Assembly: GCA_023409835.1 (NCBI GenBank)
Contig: JAEYQV010000050.1
Span: 1 to 62,206, forward strand
Direction: 5' to 3'
DNA: 62,206 bases
Origin: Bacillota bacterium
GTDB taxonomy: Bacteria; Bacillota; Clostridia; Lachnospirales; Lachnospiraceae
In this document: one piece after another, positions 62,024-62,206 of the stretch
Layout of the letters: the number at the start of each line of letters is the position of its first letter
How positions within the stretch are numbered: the stretch's first letter is position 1
The notes under the pieces: model-generated
What the model was told of the DNA's origin: nothing
Database searches by the model: none
What the model saw: the letters and a program-made list of their open reading frames with translations, nothing else
Translations under genes and position numbers: made by a program

Positions 62024-62206
62024 TTATTGCTTATAGCTCTCCAGGAACTCCCTTAGGGATACGGCCGCTGTTTGTAGCTGCTCCATTTCCGGCAGATAGA
62101 CCATTCGGAAATGATCCGGCCTCTCCCAATGGAAGCCTCCGCCATGGGTCAATAATATCTTTTTCTCCTTCAGAAAATCCAGCACAAATTTCTCATCATC
62201 CGTAAT
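62024..62206 (-). CDS. Class I/II aminotransferase, C-terminal end (cut by window edge)
   Basis: The last 60 codons of a PLP-dependent aminotransferase; the rest lies right of the window. The visible end has KILLTHGGGFHWERPDHFRM and then VYLPEMEQL, and finishes LREFLESYKQ. This pattern, with the HGGGF-W-PDHFR block, is the C-terminal end of fold-type I aminotransferases such as the alanine-forming AlaA group. The substrate cannot be told from this part. The reading frame continues to the edge without a stop. Confidence 0.85.
   Translation of the reverse strand: MTDDEKFVLDFLKEKKILLTHGGGFHWERPDHFRMVYLPEMEQLQTAAVSLREFLESYKQ

Overview
The window reads as chromosomal DNA of a low- to mid-GC, anaerobic, spore-forming Clostridia, most likely Lachnospiraceae. 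The reasons are SpoIVA and a GerMN lipoprotein (sporulation), a fused IspH-ribosomal protein S1 gene, a Na+-pumping decarboxylase cluster, a stand-alone FlhB-like domain, and the clostridial order rnc-smc-ftsY and der-plsY-gpsA-spoIVA. Of 53 genes, 50 are on the minus strand; only a MATE pump, uxaC and a sortase are on plus. No rRNA, tRNA, insertion sequence, prophage or CRISPR array was recognised.

Layout, left to right. The spoIVA 5' end (cut by the window edge) has a sigma-E-like promoter. A translationally coupled pair of ABC exporter half-transporters sits between spoIVA and gpsA. Then come gpsA, plsY, der, a DUF512 radical-SAM-like gene, pgeF, yraN, an flhB-like gene and rnhB. From 11.7 to 18.2 kb lies the ribosome and protein-targeting block, transcribed as ylxM-ffh-rpsP-khpA-rimM-trmD-rplS-lepB-rbgA. 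Its promoter is followed at once by a perfect 13-bp inverted repeat that covers the ylxM ribosome binding site. A hybrid histidine kinase lies just upstream. From 20.2 to 25.3 kb is a five-gene biotin-dependent decarboxylase/transcarboxylase operon (12S-like, gamma, biotin carrier, beta, 5S-like). recX, LexA-box recA, ilvA, ftsY, smc, rnc, acpP and plsX follow.

From 36 to 48.5 kb are cheR, ispH-rpsA, cmk, a BaiN-like flavoprotein, a GerMN lipoprotein, cinA, pgsA, rimO, a CotH-type surface protein and folD. The last 14 kb is a looser accessory region: a MATE pump, a 172-nt intergenic inverted-repeat structure, a YbhJ-like aconitase-family hydratase, an unknown membrane-anchored protein, a chemoreceptor, uxaC, a small membrane protein, a D,D-carboxypeptidase, a class B sortase with six 60-bp repeats in its cytoplasmic half, and the 3' end of an aminotransferase gene.

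Genes that work together: phospholipid and fatty-acid supply (gpsA, plsY, plsX, acpP, pgsA); SRP targeting and secretion (ylxM, ffh, ftsY, lepB); ribosome maturation (der, rbgA, rimM, trmD, rimO, rpsP, rplS, rpsA); chromosome upkeep (smc, recA, recX, rnhB). The least explained signals are the operator/RNA hairpin at ylxM, the 172-nt structured element, a 41-bp sequence present twice 46 kb apart, a 34-bp palindrome over the smc stop codon, and the sortase repeat region. Several start codons were chosen from ribosome binding sites and lie downstream of the longest possible start.
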